Positions 23,649 through 35,361 are shown, counted from the stretch's first letter. The stretch: 64,000 nt of DNA from Sinotaia quadrata (GCA_028829895.1 CM054178.1:83819558-83883557); one strand, 5' to 3'. Notes: a model not told the origin generated them from the sequence alone. Translations and numbers: made by a program.

Positions 23649-23785
23649 ACAACAACAATAATATCGTCACCGTCGTCATCGTCACAATTATCATCACCAT
23701 TATCATCGGCACCACCATCACCGTCATCGTCATCGTCACCATCATCATCGTCGTTGTCGTCATTTCCATCATCATCATTATTATT
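23558..23785. repeat. (ATC)30 microsatellite with degenerate extension
   Basis: A perfect run of 30 ATC triplets (23558-23647) is followed by about 140 bases of imperfect atc/gtc/acc/att triplets. The perfect part translates to poly-His, poly-Ile or poly-Ser on one strand and poly-Met, poly-Asp or poly-Met/Asp mixtures on the other. Five overlapping frames result, and none is credible as a gene. The structure (pure core plus decayed flank) is typical of an active locus with an old shoulder. Confidence 0.97.
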
Positions 23786-24449
23786 CAAGAGTTCACATAA
23801 TAAGTTTCTGTAACTTAAGGACATATTGCGAAATTTTCTAAACTGAGAAGAAAGAAAGGTTGGTGAAAAAGATGTATTGATTAATGGTTGCGCAATGTTG
23901 CGTTATCTGAATAATAACAGTTAGCATCCCCGAAGAGCTTCTACTACTGCTAAAGATCACCCGAAGCGCTGTCAGCATCGACTCCCTGCTGGGATTTTAG
24001 GCAGAAATAGTTTAGCGAATTTCCAAGTTAACATGGCTCCGTTCTGCATTACAACATGATCATTTACTTTTACTTTTTCTTTGCTTTTGAATTTACAAGT
24101 GAAAGAGGAAATGAAAACGCTCTTGTAAAGGTCGTAGTTGTTCATTTAAAAATTTTCATTTGTACAAATCTACAGAAAAAATTTGCATAAATATCGTCGA
24201 GAGAAAGAGAGAGGAAAAAATGCCTCTTTGCAACTCAGACGATGAACATCCATTTTTCTAGCGTGCTTAAAGAAAGACAGACATGCACAAATAAAGAAAT
24301 GTCTTCCTGAAATAAATAAATACATTTAGTTCTTAATATTCCCACAACACCTGGCTAAATTTACCTGCTGCAGAAATGCCGACTGGATTCCATTACAAGT
24401 CTGCGAGAGCTTGTGTTTTAATGTAATGCTTGACATTATTAAGATTCTC
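23786..24449. other. Unique sequence, no gene seen
   Basis: AT-rich sequence with short GA-rich words (gagagaaagagagagg) near 24199. No gene, RNA or repeat otherwise. Confidence 0.4.
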
Positions 24450-24684
24450 TTACATCGTTAAGAAATCTTGCACTATAAAATTTGTATTTTGGCGACGCCT
24501 GTTTTGGGTTTTTATACTCAATGTATGCAATGATTGGCAAATACAGGCGGGGGTGTAGAGCCTATTCTTAGTTTGCTGTAAATACACGCGATGATATGTA
24601 GGTGGGAAGGTGGGGAATTGCGGGGAGGGGTGTTTGCATGACATTTGATGAGATGCATACAGATTGAATGAACCTACTGCATCT

Positions 24685-24729
<45 letters not shown>
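24450..24729. repeat. Possible dispersed element ending in (AC)21
   Basis: A perfect (AC)21 run lies at 24688-24729. The preceding sequence resembles that before the AC run at 25.6 kb: tttttat.. then g(t/c)gatggttgcaa- or gcaatgattggcaa-like text, a G-rich stretch, ggtgtttgcatga, then catacag/catacaca and gaatga. The similarity is patchy. It suggests a family that carries its microsatellite with it, but chance similarity is not excluded. Confidence 0.45.
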
Positions 24730-24731
<2 letters not shown>

Positions 24732-24827
24732 TGTACAGGATACTTTCATACATCATCAGACATTTTGCTCAGTTTCAGTAGTCGACAGATCGACAATGGT
24801 TGATGAAAAATTAGGTAAATGACGCCC

Positions 24828-24844
24828 CCCAGCCCCCCCCCCCA
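24828..24844. repeat. C-rich run
   Basis: cgccccccagccccccccccc, a homopolymer tract of no evident meaning. Confidence 0.7.
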
Positions 24845-25008
24845 ATATCCTCCATACACCTTCAAAGGAGTTAGGTTCAAGACTGGCAGTTCAACAGAGG
24901 TCACCGCGTGTGGGAAGATGCGCTGTACAAAACCAAACAATAACAGAAGACGCTTCTAGGTTTTCTGCCCAGTGCTCACTTTGCTATTGTGGGATCCACG
25001 AGATCTGC

Positions 25009-25257
25009 ACAGACTGCTGTACGTTACAATAAGGATCAAAAGTAAAGTCTTCCAAATAATCTGATTGAAGGAAGACACAAAAGAGTACAAGACTGCTGTA
25101 CGTTACAATAAAGATCAAAAGTAAAGTCTTCCAAATAATCTGATTGAAGGAAGACACAAAACAGTACAAGACTGCTGTACGTTACAATAAGGATCAAAAG
25201 TAAAGTCTTCCAAATAATTAAAATCTGATTGTAGGAAGACACAAAACAGTACAAGAC
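25009..25257. repeat. 79-bp tandem repeat, about 3.1 copies
   Basis: The gctgtacgttacaat blocks put acgtt at 25021, 25100 and 25179, exactly 79 bp apart. Each unit contains GTCTTCC and GGAAGAC as perfect 7-bp inverted arms about 16 bases apart, which could form a stem-loop in either strand. The third copy has a 7-8-base insertion (ttaaaatc region) in the loop, which leaves the arms intact. Minus-strand frames of 61-123 codons are repeat translations. Confidence 0.93.
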
Positions 25258-25439
25258 GGTATGACTTGACGAGTTTAGGATAAGAAATAGAAAAAGAAAG
25301 TGGACAGAGAGACACAATTATACACACGCACATACTCGCGCTCACACGCTCACGGACACATGCGCATGCGGACACATTTACACACGCAAGCTCACTCCAG
25401 TTGTCCATAACATGTATCACGTAACGATCACTAAAAATT

Positions 25440-25594
25440 TTAATGTAAGTTTTTATGTTGACGTTAAATGTGTGCGATGGTTGCAAGGTGGGTGAGGTGG
25501 GGTGTTTGCATGATGATTGAGAGGGAGTCCATACACAGGGAGAATGACTCCGTCAAGCCTAACACACAACAGTCTAATGCACACATAAACCCAT

Positions 25595-25651
<57 letters not shown>
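25440..25651. repeat. (AC)25 microsatellite with flank like the 24.5-kb locus
   Basis: The AC run occupies 25601-25650. Its left flank has a G-rich stretch and ggtgtttgcatgatgattg, which aligns loosely with the 24.6-kb flank. A CA/CG-rich imperfect tract also lies at 25318-25390. Poly-Cys/Val and Thr/His frames here are repeat translations. Confidence 0.85.
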
Positions 25652-25653
<2 letters not shown>

Positions 25654-26808
25654 CACAAGAGCAGTGGAACGAGGGCACACAATTAAGAAACAATGCATTT
25701 ATTAAAATTCCCAAACTAAATTAAAATCACTCTCTCACTGGGAATAGGAATTTCAAGAGACACAAAACACTCGTTCGTTGCTAACGGCTACGTGTCCAAC
25801 AGATGCGCCATCAGGGACACACTTTTTATTAATAGTCATACAGCAGCTCACTACAGAATCACATAGCAATCCCACTCCACTAAATATCGAAGAAAAATAT
25901 CAAATAGGTACACTAATAAAATCAGGAAAACACAGTTCTACATACATTTTAATGCTAAACTGTCAATTGCTATTAACTACTTGAAAAATGTCAAAAATAA
26001 AAACGTCCTGTTAACTCCTACATAACACTTATAGTGGCGACTGAACATGAAGTAAAGGTTCTTTCACACCCTTGCATTTCTTCAGGAGTTTGTCGCACCA
26101 TACAGATCTCAAACAGTCTCCTGGAGTGGCTTGGTAATTGTTGCCAATACAGCGTTTATGTGACGCTGCCAAAGGGGTAGGTGAGATGCACCAATTGTCC
26201 AGAGGTGCATCCAAAACGCTGCCAACATGTGGGTAAAATTTGAGAGTGCACCCAAGGGCCTGTGTACAGACAACACACTGAAATGATTAATTCTGGAAGC
26301 TTCCATTCTCAAACCTTTACAAGCAGACAGTCGCATTCAGACCACACACAAAAATTGCTGTTTCCACAAGTTTATGGTATGAATCTTGTCACTGCTCATC
26401 GAAAAGATCTAAGGAATTAAGGTTTGTTGGTGGTTGGCTTGAAAGGATGTACAGATTTGTCTGGATGGGTCAAAGGGCAAATATGACGTCGCGCATATCA
26501 TCTGATCGATTGGTCAAATAGTGGCCACACACAAACCACAACTCTCTGACTGGTTATTGACCGATCCATGACTTACTGACTGACTACAGATGACCGAAAG
26601 AGGGCGCCTGTTCTTGATGATGGTGAATGTTCTGGATGGTCCGGTGCTGATTAGAACTGCATTTTGCTGAAAGACTAACACCCCTACATCATGCCACCAC
26701 CTTACTTGTTAACAATGGCATTTAACTTGCATCTTTAAAAATTAACGTTCTTTTCCCTCTTCTATATAATAAACACTCACGGATACAAACAAAGAATCGT
26801 CATGCTAA
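25652..26808. other. Unique sequence, no supported gene
   Basis: Mixed sequence, slightly richer in G+C at 26030-26340 and 26440-26640. Two short minus-strand frames (61 and 75 codons) overlap there. Neither has a motif that I recognise. A degenerate transposon is possible. Confidence 0.35.
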
Positions 26809-26988
<180 letters not shown>

Positions 26989-27085
26989 GACCTTCTACGG
27001 GACAAACAAGTCTAGACTGGTTTTCCAAAACGTGTTTTTTGTCATCCACACCTGAAAGGCAAGCATTCCTTATTGAAGCCGAGCC

Positions 27086-27190
27086 TGCGCGCGCGCGAAC
27101 GCACGCACGCACGCACGCACGCACACACACGCACGCACGTACACACACGCACGTATATACACGCACGCACACACATATACATACATAAAC
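27086..27190. repeat. GCAC/CA/CG alternating purine-pyrimidine tract
   Basis: gcgcgcgcg is followed by acgc repeats, then acac and atac variants. Long alternating purine-pyrimidine runs with CG can adopt left-handed helix in vitro. That is a known property of such sequence and is not shown for this locus. Confidence 0.9.
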
Positions 27191-27534
27191 TTGCGCAAAA
27201 AATGAACACATTAAGATTGGTCGTCTGTGGTTACTGGTGCAATATTTACCTGCATTAATCATCTGTTTAAAAATAAATTAATCACCTAGGCGACAATCCA
27301 GACTGAACTAGAAATGTCTTTTTGGCAAGCATTAACATGCAAATTTCGATGATTAGTTTTTTTAAAAAATCAAGTTCTGAAAATATCTTATTGCCTACTT
27401 ACGTGGTCGAAAATTACCTCCTTAGAATGTAATGTCTTTTTATTAAATTTTATTTAAATAAAAATTATTCTGGAATGCTACGATATGCTACCTTGTATTT
27501 GATTTCACTGTAATCCACTTGGATGATTATGTAA
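27191..27534. other. AT-rich unique spacer
   Basis: No gene or repeat is visible between the alternating tract and the 56-bp array. Confidence 0.4.
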
Positions 27535-28040
27535 AGATCTAAACTCATTATGTGTTTAAAAAAACCAAAATGTAATATCACCTCACCTCTAGATCTAAAC
27601 TCATTATGTGTTTAAGAAAACCAAAATGTAATATCACCTCACCTCTAGATCTAAACTCATTATGTGTTTAAAAAAACCAAAATGTAATATCACCTCACCT
27701 CTAGATCTAAACTCATTATGTGTTTAAAAAAACCAAAATGTAATATCACCTCACCTCTAGATCTAAACTCATTATGTGTTTAAAATAAACAAAATGAAAT
27801 ATCACCTCACCTCTAGATCTAAACTCATTATGTGTTTAAAATAAACAAAATGTAATATCACCTCACCTCTAGATCTAAATTCATTATGTGTTTAAAATAA
27901 ACAAAATGTAATATCACATCACCTCTAGATCTAAACTCATTAGTGTTTAAGAAAACCAAAATGTAATATCACCTCACCTCTAGATCTAAATTCATTATGT
28001 GTTTAAAATAAACAAAATGTAATATCACCTCACCTCTAGA
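27535..28040. repeat. 56-bp minisatellite, nine copies
   Basis: The unit is tctaaactcattatgtgttt, then aaaaaaaccaaaatgtaata, then tcacctcacctctaga. Copies join through tctagatctaaa. Two main types differ in the central tract (aaaaaacc or aagaaaacc versus aaataaac). The first four copies are the cc type, the next three the aaataaac type, then one of each. One copy lacks two bases in cattagtg. No open frame of interest. Confidence 0.97.
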
Positions 28041-28141
28041 ATGACAAGACGTTGGAAGTAAAAGCGATTGCTAGGAAAGAAAAAGAGGCATTTAAAAATT
28101 AAAGAATGTTTTAATTATGATTCAGCTTCAGCAGTCTGGCA

Positions 28142-28387
28142 ATCCAGTTAACTGACAAGTATAACAAATAAGGGCGTTAATACATGTAGTAAACCCAGTT
28201 AACTGACAAGTATAACAAGTAAGGGCGTTAATACATGTAGTAAACCCAATTAACTGACAAGTATAACAATAACAAGTAAGGGAGTTAATACATGTAGTAA
28301 ACCCAGTTAACTGACAAGTATAACAAGTAAGGGCGTTAATACATGTAGCAAACCCAGTTAACTGACAAGTATAACAAGTAAGGGCGA
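28142..28387. repeat. 51-bp minisatellite, about 4.8 copies
   Basis: The unit is aacccagttaactgacaagt, then ataacaagtaagggcgttaa, then tacatgtagta. It holds the palindromes GTTAAC and ACATGT. One copy has a 6-9-base insertion (ataacaataacaag). The array ends in a truncated unit at gggcg. Confidence 0.95.
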
Positions 28388-28537
28388 AGTTAGATTTGCA
28401 TCCTTAATTTAAATTCTACTAGATTTCACCATAGGAACGAGTGTCTTATGAATGTAGCAAAGTAATCTCAATTTATTCCCATTTCTGTCTTTCTCCTTTT
28501 TTAATAGTTGTTTAAATTTCTTAGCGGTCCAACAGAT

Positions 28538-28600
28538 GCATGGATGGATGGATGGATGGATGGATGGGTGAATCGGTTGGATGGATGGATGGATGGAATA

Positions 28601-28639
<39 letters not shown>
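28538..28639. repeat. Compound (GGAT)n-(GATA)n microsatellite
   Basis: GGAT units at 28538-28597, interrupted by gggtgaatcggt, are followed by GATA units at 28602-28639. The Tyr-Leu-Ser-Ile frame on the minus strand is its translation. Confidence 0.95.
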
Positions 28640-28640
<1 letters not shown>

Positions 28641-29134
28641 AGATTCAATTGTTTAACAAGTGACCAAATTCTTTTTTGTTCATATATTGCAAAGTAATAT
28701 TAGATCAAATTCACTGTGTGTGTTTGTTACAGTATTATAAGTTTGAAATAGGCTATGTTAGACTTGATCTAATATATACTTATTGTAATTTCATTTTCAA
28801 TAATAATAATATATTATTTTTTCTTCTTTTTAATATTATTATTATTATTAAAGAAGTCCTTGGCGAAGAGACAGGCTTCATTTGATACTACCTGAAGCGC
28901 AATTACATGAATAGGATTGCAAATGATGTTTTGAGGATTAACTACCCATACCTTGAGGTATTTTGAGGATTATCTACCAATTCCTTGCATACTGTGATAT
29001 ACCATACTGGTCTTTATATAGACCTAAAGACGGAGACAAACTATAGATAAAGTTATTTATATACATGTTCATGCTTGTATACACACAGCCACACACGCAA
29101 GAATATGAAATCTTATCTTCACACCTACAAGCAT
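28640..29134. other. AT-rich sequence with an AAT/ATT inverted repeat
   Basis: aataataataatatatta (28799-28816) and taatattattattattatt (28831-28849) are near-perfect inverted arms around a T/C-rich spacer of about 14 bases. They could form a hairpin but are just as easily a decayed AAT microsatellite pair. No gene. Confidence 0.6.
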
Positions 29135-29136
29135 AT

Positions 29137-29188
<52 letters not shown>

Positions 29189-29189
29189 T
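29135..29189. repeat. (CTTT)n microsatellite
   Basis: About 13-14 uninterrupted ttct units, followed by an A run. Confidence 0.95.
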
Positions 29190-29640
29190 TAAAAAGATAA
29201 AGATATATATTTAAATTGTCCCTTTCAGTTTTCGTTTATGAACAACGCTTGAGAGGACGATGTGTCGCTGGCCGGAATATAACGATCGTGGGTTATAACT
29301 AACTCTAAGAGTTTCTTTTATTGGTCTTCTGTATCGAGAACTTCTTTGGGTCGATGTGCTGGAAATGAATAATTGATGCCACTGCCCGGCCACCACATAA
29401 TGGCTGACAAGGAGCGATAAAAATTTCGACCACTTTCATTGTTCTGCAGTTTGTCTCTCGACCTACGTCTATGCGACAAGAGTATTTCTGTGAAATTAAA
29501 ATTTCAGGTTAGGCATCGGTCACAGGCTGCCCAGAAGGACCTGGACGGAAAATGGCAGTCACGTGACAGCACGTTCAGCAACACGGTGCAAATATTATGC
29601 GTGGAAAACGACAATTATAGAACTCGTGTCGCGTTTCATG
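29190..29640. other. Unique sequence, G+C higher at about 29500-29640
   Basis: A plus-strand frame (29439-29648) has a plausible acceptor-like aatttcag at about 29500-29508 and a mixed composition (HRSQAAQKDLDGKWQSRDST). Its stop codon lies in the first unit of the 34-bp array that follows. It could be a terminal exon or chance. No family is recognised. Confidence 0.2.
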
Positions 29641-30009
29641 ATTTGTAGAAAGCTCTGACACATTTTATTCAATTATTTGTAGAAAGCTCTGACACATTTT
29701 ATTCAATTATTTGTAGAAAGCTCTGACACATTTCATTCAGTTATTTGTAGAAAGCTCTGACACATTTCATTCAGTTATTTGTAGAAAGCTCTGACACATT
29801 TCATTCAGTTATTTGTAGAAAGCTCTGACACATTTCATTCAGTTATTTGTAGAAAGCTCTGACACATTTTATTCAGTTATTTGTAGAAAGCTCTGACACA
29901 TTTCATTCAGTTATTTGTAGAAAGCTCTGACACTTTCATTCAGTTATTTGTAGAAAGCTCTGACACATTTTATTCAGTTATTCGTAGAAAGCTCTGACAC
30001 ATTTTATTC
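29641..30009. repeat. 34-bp minisatellite, about 11 copies
   Basis: The unit is atttgtagaaagctctgaca followed by catttcattcagtt. Variation is mainly tttcat/ttttat and caatt/cagtt. One copy lacks two bases (gacactttc) and one has ttcgtag. The last unit ends at cattttattcc. Confidence 0.97.
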
Positions 30010-31399
30010 CGACTGCTCCTATGAAGGCAGATGTCCTGGTGCAAATTTTTCTTTTAAAATTCCGATTTCTAAGCAACACATCATGGACTCGTCTGCATCA
30101 CTGCAACGTGCACAACCAAACGCGTGACGTAATTAGATTTATAATTATTCAGCTCTCTCTTGTGACTTGTGTATGACGCTTTTTCTGACGCCTTGTAACA
30201 CCTACCTCTAGCTAAGTACCTTCACCGCCCTTTAATGCACAATAGTCTCGGGTTAATATTCGGAATTCAGTTACTAGGAACACTCGACACCCATGGCATC
30301 CGTCTTCAACAAGTGTATCATTCTGGAGTGGATATGGAGGCCTGAGACACTGATGAACTTCCAGAAAGACTTATACACTTGCGAAAGTATTTCAGTGAGA
30401 GGAGCCCATGACTTGACCTGTAGCATTGGGAAACATTTTTGACTCGAACCTGATTTGAAGATATATTTCGATTGTTGACACATTAATTGGAAACAAAACT
30501 AGAACAGGCAAGAGAGTGAGCACAAAGGTACGCTTAAAGCAGGCCTTGTGGTTCTTGAAAACAATTTCTAATCAAAAGAATAGATTGTTTCATTGTCCAC
30601 CAATCGGTTACTTTAAAGAGAAGACTTGATCCCCTTGCAGTTCTCCCACATAAATTGTAATATATCCTTAATATTAAACACAACAACATAAATAAAAATA
30701 TTTTCAAAAGGTTAAAAAAATTCTGTTTCATGGGAAATAGCAAGGAACAGAAGTAAAGTGATGGACGTTAGGGACACTAATTTTAATCTTAGTAAAAATA
30801 ATGTATAGATTTGAAAACATTGTTATTGTTTTAAAACTTTTATTTCTTGTTAATTTTCTCGATCACATTTGAATTAGAAAAACTCAAAGAAAATGTTTAA
30901 AAGCATATATATATATAACTATTGACATTTTATTAGAAGTCAATTTTATTTGCAAGTCGCAAAAAGAAAAATATTGACAACAACAAGTGAGTTCAGGATC
31001 CATACGGCGATGTTGAACAAAGAGTCAATTATACCATGGTTACCGAGGTTAATAAGGTTTCTAACCAACTTTCTGCTTGTGCTCTATGTATAAGACGAAT
31101 CACAGCTGACCCGATGCCATGACAACACAGAATTCATAAATCACTTCTTTTTATCTTCTTCTAATTGCATCATGAATTATATATTTCGTGTTAAAGTGGA
31201 TGTAAACGAGAGTTGCTAAATTTCAACCCATCTTTCATATATGGAACTGGAACAAAGACTATATAATTATTTCCTCGAAATGGGGATTCTTCTTTTCGGT
31301 TTAAAAAATAATTGTCCACCGACTTTAGTGCATTTAATGTGGCTTTAAACCATTATTGATTCTTTAAGTCATTATCGTTTGGTGTGAGAAGGCCTAGAG
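30010..31399. other. Unique AT-rich sequence, no gene seen
   Basis: Two 69-codon minus-strand frames (30274-30483 and 30534-30743) have no recognisable motif. A short TA run lies at 30907-30917. Confidence 0.4.
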
Positions 31400-32375
31400 T
31401 ACCCAGTCTCAGCAAGTATTAATACTTTAAATTTTAAAGATTACTCCTAGTACAGTTTACCTAGTAGACCACTTGCCCCTAAAATAGATTATGCTAGTAC
31501 AAAGTCCACTAATACTCACTTAAATCTAAATAGATTACTACTAGTATTGCCCGCTTAATAGTCTCTTAAATCTTAAATACATTACTACTAGTACAGTATA
31601 CCACTTGCCTCTAAAATAGATTATTCTAGTACTAATAGTCACTTAAATCTAAAAGGATTAGTACTAGTGCTTTATAGTCACTTAAATCTAAAAGGATTAG
31701 TACTAGTGCTTTATAGTCACTGAAATCTAAAAGGATTACTACTAGTGCTATATATTTTATAGTAACTTAAATCTAATATAGATTTTTACTTCTAGTACAG
31801 TCAATGAGCTCTAAATTACGTTACTAGTATATTTGCCTCTAAAAGAGTACTACTAGTACTAGTACAGTCCACTAAGAGTCCACTTACCTTAAAAATAGAC
31901 TATTACTACTAATAATGTACAGCTAACTGTAAAACAGATTACTACTAATACATTCACTTAATTCTATAGTAGATTAATATAACTCTAAGATAGGCTACTT
32001 CTAATGCAATCTACTTAGCTCTAAAACAGATTATTACTAGTTGACTCTAAAACAGACTATTCTATAACATCATACATATTCCTAACATTATTACACATTG
32101 ATACCATACAAATTCCTGACAGTATTATTCTTTGATATCACACCATTCTTAAATTGTTTACACTTTGATAACATACACATCCCTGACAGTATTACTCTTT
32201 GAAATGATACATATCCCTGACAATATTACTCTGTCATATCATATACATTACTCTTTGATATCATACGCATTCCTAACACTTTTACAGTTTGATATCATAC
32301 ACATTCTTCACATTATTATTCTTTGATATCAAATACTCATTCCTGACATTGTTACACATTAAATGCACTGCTATT
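31400..32375. repeat. Two adjoining degenerate arrays (cttaaatctaaa... and gatatcatacac...)
   Basis: From 31400 to about 32065, words such as cacttaaatctaaaaggatt and actactagt recur roughly every 40-50 bases. Two units near 31640-31715 are almost identical. From about 32066 to 32375 the repeated words are tttgatatcatacacattcc and tgacattattac, with spacing of about 30-35 bases. Both are heavily diverged. LTR-like copy C interrupts the landscape at 32415. Confidence 0.7.
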
Positions 32376-32414
32376 CTCATTGTAATGAAATTATTTCTCG
32401 TGCGGTGAAACACC

Positions 32415-33552
32415 TGTGGAAGATTAAATTTGCCAATCCCTCTTTCTAAACTTAAATATTGTTGTATAAATTGTTAAATATCAAAGTGACGCGACTTTGG
32501 GCTCTCCTTATGATGGCACTTTATATAAGTGTCAAAGTTGGAAGTAACCAAATCAGGTGGAGAATATTTGCTGATGCCACCCAAACCAGTCCCAACTGAC
32601 CAATAGTCTCACACTTGTTCATAACCAATTCATCCAATGGGGATGGATCAAAAGTTACTTTGTTGAAGAAGTACTCTATTCTAACCACTTTGTGATGAAT
32701 CTCGTATCCAGTCATAAAGGTGATTATTAGCTTTTGAGAATCGCACACCTTTATCCTTGATGCATTGATCTGCTTTAAATCTGCATTAGACTGCAGTGAC
32801 TACTGTACTCTACTGGATCACATTCGTATGTGAACCCACGTTGTTGCCAAACTTATAAGTAAACGTGTTGCTGTAAGTTGATTCCTGTGAATTCTGTTTG
32901 AGAGCCAATATGGCGAATATTGAGGCTTAAGATTGGTCTCGAGATTTCACGAAGAATATGTAAACACTCCTTGAGGTGTATTGAGTAGCACACACAAAGA
33001 TTCTAGAACACTGCGTGATATGGTTTTGATAGTGCATGCAAAGTTCTGGATGATGATCCATGGTGTGCATTGTGAATGCATCGAAGATTCTGGAACAGTT
33101 CTGTAATGTGCCTAGAAGGGGTACATTGGACCATCATCTAACAAGAAAGACAGTGATTTGTGGCAAACCACGTATATATATATATATATTGAAAGTTAAT
33201 TGAACATTGTTGTGATGTAAATGTGAAAATTCTTTTGATTATGTGCACAATTTGTATATCTGATTGTTGATTTAATAAATTTATTGTTAAATTTATATTA
33301 AAGACGGATTTATCTTCTCCTTTGGTAAAACGTTTTCCACCTACAGAAATATTGTGTGACAGTTAGTAGATTGTGTGTCTTTAATGTGGAAGAGAAAACG
33401 TTTACAGTTCCCATATATCTGCCAAGTGAGAGGAGTCGAGTGGTGTCTTCTGAAGAATTATTAATAACATAGATTAATATTCTCATCTCTTATAATTAGT
33501 TATGGATGATTAATAATAATTATAAGCAATAACTAGGGGGCGTTGTGTCACA
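32415..33552 (+). mobile_element. LTR-like dispersed repeat, copy C (most complete)
   Basis: It runs from tgtggaagattaaatttgcc to gtgtcaca and contains every block of the family. These are the 5' segment (ctccttatgatgg, cacttgttcataac, ccaatggggatgga, ttgttgaagaa), the middle (cagtgactactgtactctac, gagccaatatggcg), the palindrome AATAAATTTATT, and the 3' segment (cttctcctttggtaa, ttttccacctac, gtggaagagaaaacgtttac, ttattaataacatagatt). The TG...CA ends and internal AATAAA suit a solo LTR of about 1.14 kb. I see no clear target-site duplication. A TA microsatellite (about 33173-33190) interrupts it. Confidence 0.75.
32907..32915 (+). promoter_or_regulatory. YY1-like motif inside LTR-like copy C
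   Basis: AATATGGCG in the same context (gagccaatatggcgaa) as in copy A. The fit to the YY1 core is seen, but activity is not. Confidence 0.25.
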
Positions 33553-34030
33553 ATACTTAATGTCATTCTAATGTTACTCTTCTTGTTCTATTCTTTCTGG
33601 TAATGATATTATCTCTCTCCTACAGATTAATACTCTTGAGTGATTTTATTATATCTGTACTAATGTTATTAATATGATTTTATATCTTTTGTTCCAAAAT
33701 TATCATTTTTTTATACACAAAAGTACTCCTGACTTGTATATATATATATAAACACATAAATACACGTTAATTACATTATCACTCATATACATTAGTAGTC
33801 TTGAATAACAATATTCATTTTTACATACATTTATACTCTTTGACAGACTTTATTTCATGTCACTAACATAACGTATTCTCTGGTATTAACATTAATCTTT
33901 CTATACTGACATTTTTTACTTTTGGTACCGATATTATTACTCTCGGTACCGACATAATTCTCTTCTTCTGATCTTGTTACACCTCCACTATCTACAGGCG
34001 CTCTCATTCTTTTACCGACATAATTATATT
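33553..34030. repeat. Continuation of degenerate array beyond copy C
   Basis: The words tattactctt, gatattatt, tatactctttgac and ggtaccgacat recur here as they do upstream of copy C, which suggests that the element landed in an older array. Unit length is not definable. Confidence 0.5.
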
Positions 34031-35149
34031 TTTATTTCAACATTTGCATTAGTTGGTTTTTTTTCCTACCGATAGGATTACAATTTTTTTTCTGTCTACA
34101 GTTGTTGCAATCGCAACTAAAATTATTTTTAATGGCTGTTAATTCCTTTGATCTTCACAGTTGTTTCGTTGATTAACATCGATCAAATCAAAACGGTATT
34201 TCTTGTCGGAGTTGTCCTACGATCCCGACTGTTAACTGATCTTGCATTATTTAACTCTCGGCCACCGGAATCACCGGGAAGGCGTCTGAAAGCAGATAAT
34301 GTTTTAAAATATCGAGATATCGACAACTTCCTGACGCAAATCAGGCTGAAATAAATACATCTCTCTCTCTCGCTCGCTCTTTCTGCCCACAGAATGGACG
34401 ATAATAATCCCACCCACTTACTTTTCTCTTGCTCTTTCTTCAATGTCGTATTATGATAGCGCTCTTCAATGGCAATAGTTTTATGCAAATTTTTTAAACC
34501 CATCCATGTACACATGCTCTCGCACAAAGTCGGTCACATATGCACATGAACACGATACAACACACAACACACGTATGCACACATTTGTAGGCACACGTAT
34601 GTGCATGCTGACACATAATTGTTCATAATTAAAAAAAAATTAACAATGCACTCTCTTACACATACAAATGTACTCATACAGACACTCGCACAGATATGAG
34701 CACAACACGCTCTCAAACATGCTAAACACCCATCCACAAACACACACACATACACACACACATATACACTTATAAAATAGACCATTATGTCAACTATTAA
34801 CCTATTGTCAAATAATAAAATAACTTCCACTGTCAAAAACTATTACATATTGCAAGCATTGATAAGAACTTTTCACTTTAGTCTTTCGTTCAAAACATCC
34901 CTTACATAAAGATCGGAAAAAATAATTCAACCACTTCTGTCGTTGTCTTTATCAGAAATCACAAAAAGAAAAATACAAAATAACTATATACCTGATCAGT
35001 TTTCAAACAAATTATACACAAGCACACACACATAGGTAAAAGGTGTAATCAATATTCTCCAAGTGTACATTTTATATCTTCAATAAACCCGTTCACTGAC
35101 AAACACAATTTCTCAAATTTACATAATTTCTCTTTAGATACTTATCCGG
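34031..35149. other. Unique sequence with CA-rich imperfect tract
   Basis: A CA/TG-rich stretch lies at 34500-34770 (imperfect acacac and tgcaca words) and a TC tract at about 34361-34384. Frames of 68-114 codons show no domain. Confidence 0.45.
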
Positions 35150-35302
35150 GAAATATTTACACAGTTTTGTCTGAAGAATATGTACATTGGTTCCATGTAG
35201 ACATTTACCTAGGGAGTGTATGCCTAGGTTCTATTTATATGTTTACCTGGGCAAATATGCATATGTTCTATTTAGATATTTACTTGGGGCAAATATAAAT
35301 AG

Positions 35303-35303
<1 letters not shown>
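35150..35303. repeat. Degenerate 45-50-bp repeat (tttacct.gg...tctattta)
   Basis: Three to four units share a(t/c)atttac(c/t)t(a/g)gg and gttctattta(g/t)at. It stops where the TA run starts. Confidence 0.6.

Positions 35304-35358
<55 letters not shown>
35304..35358. repeat. (TA)n microsatellite
   Basis: About 26 TA dinucleotides, with a short tacattata tail. Such runs are prone to length error in assemblies. Confidence 0.95.

Positions 35359-35361
<3 letters not shown>

Noticed and set aside
23533..23824. Poly-Met, poly-Asp, poly-Ile, poly-Ser and poly-His frames
   Set aside because: All are readings of one ATC microsatellite and cancel each other out.
26029..26336. Two overlapping minus-strand frames with Cys and Trp as a possible small secreted protein
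   Set aside because: There is no signal peptide, the frames overlap in different phases and I recognise no family.
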